The translations under genes and the position numbers were made by a program. Positions 58,589 through 64,000 of a DNA stretch of 64,000 nt are shown in pieces. Each line of letters begins with the position of its first letter. Within the stretch, counting starts at the first letter, position 1. The notes under the pieces are model-generated. The model did no database searches. It saw only the letters and a program-made list of their open reading frames with translations, and had not been told where the DNA came from. Source of the stretch: Cliona cf. orientalis. Its lineage: Eukaryota > Porifera > Demospongiae > Clionaida > Clionaidae. The stretch is from contig OZ005697.1 in the NCBI GenBank assembly GCA_963930775.1, positions 7,896,292-7,960,291 of the forward strand. The letters run 5' to 3'.

Positions 58589-59084
58589 CTCACACTATAG
58601 CTATCTTGTTTTCATCCTATATTCATAGTAGGCAGTACAAGCTGTAATAATATTATGTGTTTAGCCTTAGACTAACTATAGATTATCACTGTTGTGTACA
58701 GCAGTTGACAACTGTGATTGCATTCTCCGAGAATTTCAGATGAAGTTATCATCCACAAAATTTTATTTTAATACCCGTGAAGGATAATACCTGTAATGTT
58801 TTAGATTAATGACAATTCGCCAGCAATTCAACAAGTATAGACTGTTAAAACTTTAGGCATTGTTTACAGATTTTTCACTAATAGTAACAGTTTGAGCCAG
58901 GCAACTAATGAAATGGCCCAATATTTACAGCAAAGTATCTACTTGCAATAGTATACTTAATTGACTCAAGTTTGCTTTAATTGGTATCCAGTGTGCCAGT
59001 AAGTGAACAATGCTGCGAATGGTAACAAAACTGACTATAACATAATTCTGCTTATCAGGTGACTGCATGCTAGCTGCTATTGGT

Positions 59085-59800
59085 ACAGGAGATTTCCTGC
59101 TGCTTCATCAGAATGCTATGAAACTAATCAAAATACAATAGTCAATCTCTCCTGTGAAGTTGAAGAAACCGGAGTTACAATGTTGAAATAAATTGGTACA
59201 GGAGCAGAAATGAAGAATCTACTGGAATAGAAGGAATGGTACTGATAAGTATCTACGGTTTGTAGAGGTCAGACACCTATGAATCAAACAAATGAAATAA
59301 CATTATTTATTAGGTAGTACTGGCTAGGAATACTAAGATTCAATAGCAGTGACAGGGGTACTAGCTGGTGCCAAATGGTGGTCAACAATGTATCACTATC
59401 TCCATCTCAATATGGACACATTCATTCTCCATGCCGTTTTCTAGATTTAATCTGCATCATAGATCAACCCTTGTGTGCACAGAATACTTGTGCGCAATAC
59501 ATGGTATTAAATAGCCAAGTAAATGGCTGTTTTCTGATAAATTTCAATACCATCAGCACCACTAGGAGTACAGCCAGCATAGTTGTCTATGACACCTCAT
59601 GGAGCTCTAATAACGATTCATTATGCTGGTTATAGATACAGGGAGGGATAGAATTGACTGGGGTCCAACCAGACATCAAGGGATACTATGCGTGCACATA
59701 CGTGCACAGAAGCACAGCCACAATACCTGGTCCAGTGTTTGCGCTTTCAACTGCAGTCTTCCTCAATGCTACGCCAGGAATCACTACTCCATATAGAGCA
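59085..59800 (+). pseudogene. Mosaic Ig-receptor pseudogene
   Basis: Remnants in order: an Ig B-strand-like VNLSCEVEE (about 59139-59165) with nearby stops; NWYRSRNEES (about 59189-59218), like LWYKSRN of receptor J; FNSSDRGTSWCQM (about 59338-59376), like DRGYYWCQI of J; then QPLCAQ; and from about 59641 a piece resembling receptor G (TGVQPDIKGYYACTY, PVFALST, NATPGITTPY). Several stops and frame changes separate them. J-type and G-type pieces lie end to end, so this is a fusion or nested remnant, not a working gene. Confidence 0.75.
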
Positions 59801-60019
59801 TTATTATAGTGCAGCAATGAAAACAAAGAGTGTATAATTTATTGTTCAACTGCAATCATATCCAATAACATGCATATAATATATATACATGAGGCAGCTA
59901 TGTCAACATGTGAAGAATAAACATTGCTACCTATAATAATATTGTTATTATGCGTGTACCTAGTTACGTATAGCTGATGAGTTGAAGTGTACACAGATCT
60001 GATTCTAAGTGCAGGCATT

Positions 60020-61842
60020 ATGAATAGGTATATCACTTTTGTTATGTACTTGGCTCTACTTATTAGCTATTGCTGGACATTTGGAACACAGAATAATAGG
60101 GGTAAGTCAGTAATAATTGAACTTCAGGTATAATAATAATTACTGCTCTGTATACTATAGACGGATGTAACTATTCCTACGATAAAATTCCTGCTAATTC
60201 AACTTGCAACATAATGGAAGGAGGATCAGCTACCTTTGGTTGTGATGCTATAGGGATATGCAATACCTTCACTGTGCTTTGGTTCAAGCATACAATTGAT
60301 GATAGGATCATCGTAAATGGCAGTGAACACGGTAGTAAATACGAAGTACTAACCACAGAATCACAATTTGTAGCTGATTGTCATTGCAAAATTGGTACTA
60401 CTTTGATCATTCACAGATTTAATCATAGAGACAATGGATATTATTCATGCCAAATAGATCTAACAGTTACTGTATCCGATAATAGCCATCTATTACGATC
60501 TTCTCCTCGTGGATATCTTGCTGTGGGTGAAACCGCGAATGAGAGATCAATGACATGTAAGTTTGAGCGTCGATTATTCGCACCTATATGTGCAGAAGAG
60601 TCCAGGACCACTGCTTCAGAAGAGATTATATGCATTTCAAAATCTCTAAATTCTGCTGTAAACATAGCTATAGCTCCAACTGTCACGATAGGACCCTACT
60701 CAACACACATCTACAATACCAATTCAACAAGTACAGCAGCAGTCACAAGTATGGCTACTTCGATTTCACCTGAAACCCCCTTTGATAGACAACAGAACAT
60801 GGCATGGGTGTATGGGCTGATGACAGTATTTCTGTTCGTGATTATTGTACTGGTTTTGAGTTTGGTTCTCGTGAGCATTAAATGCAGGACCCAACAAAAA
60901 CTAAGTAAGTAATGCATAGGTAACACACATGATTGTACCATGGTAATTAAATTATCAATCTTTGAATGGTCCTTTATACATGCAGCATCAAGTAGTCCCT
61001 GCAGCAAACCTAGACTGGCACAAGAAGAAGTATCAAACTCCCATTATGTCAAAACTTCCCTTGCTGACAACAATGTATGTACAAAATTTAATAATGAAGA
61101 ACCATCAACACTGAGAAACATACAGTCACAGACAAGCGAGAATGAAGAACAGTCACAAAGTGCAGAAACTGCTAGTAAGGAATCTAACACCAGAGATACG
61201 TACCAGTTCGCTAGCTACAGTCAAGATAAGGCAATAGACTACAGTCATGAGCCTCCTGGGTATGCTGCAGTCAATACAGCCAAATATGGCGACTTAAGGA
61301 TTGAGAATAGTGTACAAAACAGTATAGGTGATGAGTGGTTTTCACCAGGCTATGATGAAGTAGGTGGTCATGAAGTGGCAAACAAGACTGTGGTCATGGT
61401 TAGAGAGCAAGAGGATCCTTTGCCATACATAGAACCCCAGCAAAGGTGCCCTTCACCTGTGTATGCTGAAGTACACAAAGATAAGAAGAAAAAACAACAG
61501 CAGGATTGTTCGAAGGTTGTCACTGAGGAAAGAGAAGGAAATCAGTCACCAGAGTATTCTCAAATAGAGAATGTTAACAAACACTCTGTAAATCAGAAAA
61601 ACCAAGAAGATGAACAACACTATTACCACAGCTTAGAAAATCCTGTGGAACATGGAAACAAGGAAGTAGTTTACACAAGCAAGTATTCACAAGAACCCCA
61701 AGTTGTCTCAATTCAGAGCATGTTGTATGAAAGTCCAGACCCAGATGTCACAAATATTCACACAGAGATCACTGATTCTGACTCAGAAGTCAACACATTC
61801 CCAAATCCATGTTATCATACACAAATGCATACTGCTGACTAA
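60020..61842 (+). CDS. Type I Ig-fold receptor I with long tyrosine-rich tail
   Basis: Three exons, 60020-60101, 60161-60904 and 60986-61842, give 560 aa. Signal peptide MNRYITFVMYLALLISYC; Ig fold with SATFGCDAIG, VLWFKH and FNHRDNGYYSCQI, plus extra Cys; membrane-near APICAEES; stalk; membrane segment YGLMTVFLFVIIVLVLSLVL. The tail of about 290 residues is acidic and polar with repeated Tyr motifs: EPPGYAAV, SPGYDEV, SPVYAEV, SPEYSQI, SNSHYVKT, MLYESP. SPxYxxV/I repeats look like SH2-docking sites and are close to, but not strict, ITIMs (Pro at -2). Phase-1 introns flank the Ig exon. Intact paralogue of H; receptor signalling through tyrosine kinases is inferred. Confidence 0.87.
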
Positions 61843-62561
61843 CTCACACTATAGCTATGATCTTGTTTTCATCCTATTCTATTCATAGTAGGTAGTACAA
61901 GCTGCGATGTGTGCTTAGCCTTAGCGTGACTAGCTATATAGAGTATCACTGTTGTATGTTTGCATCTTACAGTAACGGTGTATACTACAACAAATTTAAT
62001 TAATCATTAAACATGCTCATGCATGAGTGGTAATTCTGGATGGCTTGAACTGAGGTGAAATTTTTACGGATACGTTGGCTAATTATCCCTTCTGTAATAA
62101 CCAACATAGTGATACATCATTGACTTACTTATTTGTAACTGGGTATCAGGCCAGCTTCACTGGAAGGAAGCCGTATTGTATGAAATGAGGGTATTATGAT
62201 AATAAAATCTTGAAATTAGCTAGGTCTTGAAGAGGACCAGCTATTCATGAGAGTGAGAAATGGTTCTATATTAATTTTAAATGAAGATAAGGCTGTTAAT
62301 TGTAAAAATTTAATTAGAGTTGAATGCATAATGTCATATTAGTATGCAGCTGCTATAATAAACCCAATACACAAAACTTGAGCCTAGCTTTAACGTAAAT
62401 AGTCAACACAGTTCACTGTTCAATGCCTGCTTTGTGAAACTTTGCCTATAATAATTATAGCATTGCACAATGAATGTACGTCATGACATTATAAGCATAT
62501 AGTATCCCAAGTCTCATTAAATTTTATATGATCTATCATGCAATGCAAGGCATATACAGTC
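61843..62561. other. Spacer between receptors I and J
   Basis: AT-rich. The first ~100 bases resemble the flank after receptor H (ATCTTGTTTTCATCCTAT.. CATAGTAGG.AGTACAAGCTG). No exon or repeat array recognised. Confidence 0.5.
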
Positions 62562-63990
62562 ATGCCCTCTCTGAGTCTCAGTATCTCTGCTGTTTTTGTA
62601 CTCAGCTTGACATTCTATTCTGGGTTTCATTGTGGAGGAGGTATTATCATTCAAATAGAATACCCTAGCTATAGCACATTGCGGCATTTATTATGATCCC
62701 ATCAACTGTAGGTGAATGCAACTATTTATATGACACAGTTCCAGGGTCATCAAATGACACTACTTGTACTGTTGCTGAACTAAACACTGTCTATTTCTCC
62801 TGTGTAGTCTATGACAGATGCAATAGCATCAACATACTATGGTACAAAAGCAGAAATGTAGGAGAGAGCATCGACCGAATTATTGGAACTCCAGAGCCAG
62901 GTGGTAAATTTCAAATATTCACTGTACACATACCGGCAAATAATATCAGCAGTTTGGCTGGTTACTGCTCTACTGCATCTTTTCTAGTTATTAACAATTT
63001 TAATAATGCTAATGATCGTGGCTACTACTGGTGTCAGATTTTGGCCAATGGAAGTCTTTTATTGTCATCTCCACGTGGATATGTAGCATTGAAATTGGAA
63101 GGTGATCGTCCGTGTGGTAATGGTGATTTTAACTACTACTTGAGCCCACGTCTGTGTGCTGAGTATCCAATATTAACGGAACCAATTACCACTACCTCTA
63201 CTACAATGGTGCTAACATCAAAATCTACACAGAATGAATACAATGAATCGTATTCATTGAGAACCACCAATACTTCAAGTGGTACCACAGAAATTCTTAA
63301 TCCGGGGATGAGTGAAAAAGTTTTGCTATATGGAATAGCTATTGGAGTACCCTTCTCTGCTATTGTATTTACTGTACTCGCCATACTATTATGCTTGGTA
63401 GTCACATGGTACAAGAGACAGCAAAGCCAAAGTAAGTTGCCATGTTACATTATGTTTAGATTGGTATTTTATAGCCATATTATTATTAAATTTTTTATTG
63501 CAGACAATGCAATTAAACCTCAAAAAGTAGTTGAGCTGGAGTCAAGCACAGCAAAAGAAACTGTATCAAATCCACATTATCGAAAGATCACTCGTTTGTA
63601 TACTGATAATGATCCATGCAAAGTCTGAAAGCGAGAAGTCAAACAAATTTCTACTGCTTATCCAAACAGTCATTCAGAACAGTATGAAGATGAGCAAGGT
63701 TATGCTATAGACCTTCTATTGATACTATACCCATGGAAAATAAAGATAACAACTTAATGAACAAGATTTTATTAGGCAGTGCGATGTATGGAAGCTGCAT
63801 TCAGTTGAACCAGAATGTGGCATATTCTCCAAGTAGAATCTGGTCTCAAAAGCAAGACTGTTCGGTAGCAGATCAAGAGATCAATCCTTTGTTCCAACGA
63901 AATCAGAAGAAAGTTGATACTACAAGAAACCCATCACCAGAGTATGCTGAAGTTGTAAGCAAGGAGAGGTACCAGCGAATAGGAATGTAG
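62562..63990 (+). CDS. Type I Ig-fold receptor J, tail cut short by stop and frameshift
   Basis: Exons 62562-62640 (signal peptide MPSLSLSISAVFVLSLTFYS), 62712-63431 and 63504 onward. The Ig fold has VYFSCVVYD, ILWYKSRN and NDRGYYWCQI; then SPRLCAEYP, a Ser/Thr stalk and membrane segment (IAIGVPFSAIVFTVLAILLC). The present frame stops at TGA 63626-63628 (307 aa). Tail homology continues beyond it: the same frame runs to GYAI near 63708, then another frame carries PSIDTIPMENKD ... NPSPEYAEV and YQRIGM to TAG at 63990. Thus a nonsense change plus a frameshift have removed the SPEYAEV signalling motif. Being in the last exon, the stop would not obviously trigger decay, so a tail-less receptor is possible. 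Partial degeneration or assembly error are alternatives. Confidence 0.78.
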
Positions 63991-64000
63991 GAGCAGCATT

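Noticed and set aside
63626-63628. TGA in receptor J as a selenocysteine codon
   Set aside because: No reason for selenocysteine in a receptor tail, and a second lesion (frameshift) follows within 90 bases.

Overview
The window looks like nuclear DNA of an early-branching animal, most probably a sponge. Protein genes are split by GT-AG introns. There are very short exons, CpG-rich gene starts, many microsatellites, long poly-G/poly-C tracts and a high density of small inverted-repeat transposons. The animal-type gene content includes the VPS13 N-terminus, DPP2/DPP7, a Roc-COR-death-domain protein and Ig-fold receptors. The sponge assignment is an inference from genome style; no marker gene proves it. 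No rRNA, convincing tRNA, CRISPR or prokaryotic operon was seen.

Layout. 1-6.7 kb: non-coding, repeat-rich. 6.7-11.0 kb (-): first four coding exons of a VPS13 gene whose remainder was not found. 13.2-16.3 kb and 16.6-19.6 kb (+): two paralogous small single-pass membrane proteins with PPxY motifs. 20.0-21.6 kb (-): three intronless divergent ubiquitin-like genes. 22.0-23.0 kb (-): a third PPxY single-pass protein, 5' end uncertain. 27.6-33.9 kb (+): a complete 12-exon dipeptidyl peptidase 2 gene (497 aa). 34.2-42.3 kb (-): a 13-exon gene for a coiled-coil/Roc GTPase/COR/death-domain protein (1080 aa), tail to tail with DPP7 and head to head with an Ig-type receptor. 42.7-64 kb (+): an array of type I Ig-fold receptors. 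Two are near-identical (G1, G2), one is frameshifted (H), one is a mosaic pseudogene, one is intact with a long tyrosine-rich tail (I), and one has a truncated tail (J). The 44-54 kb stretch between G1 and G2 is repeat-rich and includes an inverted-duplicated ORF next to a repeated NF-Y/RFX/CRE-like site cluster.

Two groupings stand out. First, three PPxY membrane proteins (PPxY motifs bind WW domains such as those of NEDD4-type E3 ligases) surround three ubiquitin-like genes that lack Lys48 and Lys63, one of which ends in a CaaX box. Second, an Ig-receptor array has recurring SPxYxxV/I tail motifs and shares a bidirectional promoter with a Roc-COR-death-domain gene. That promoter, the first Roc-COR exon and the receptor were duplicated as a block, and one copy then took a TTAA-flanked piggyBac-like MITE. 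All exon joins below were read by eye from splice sites and reading frame and are not transcript-verified.
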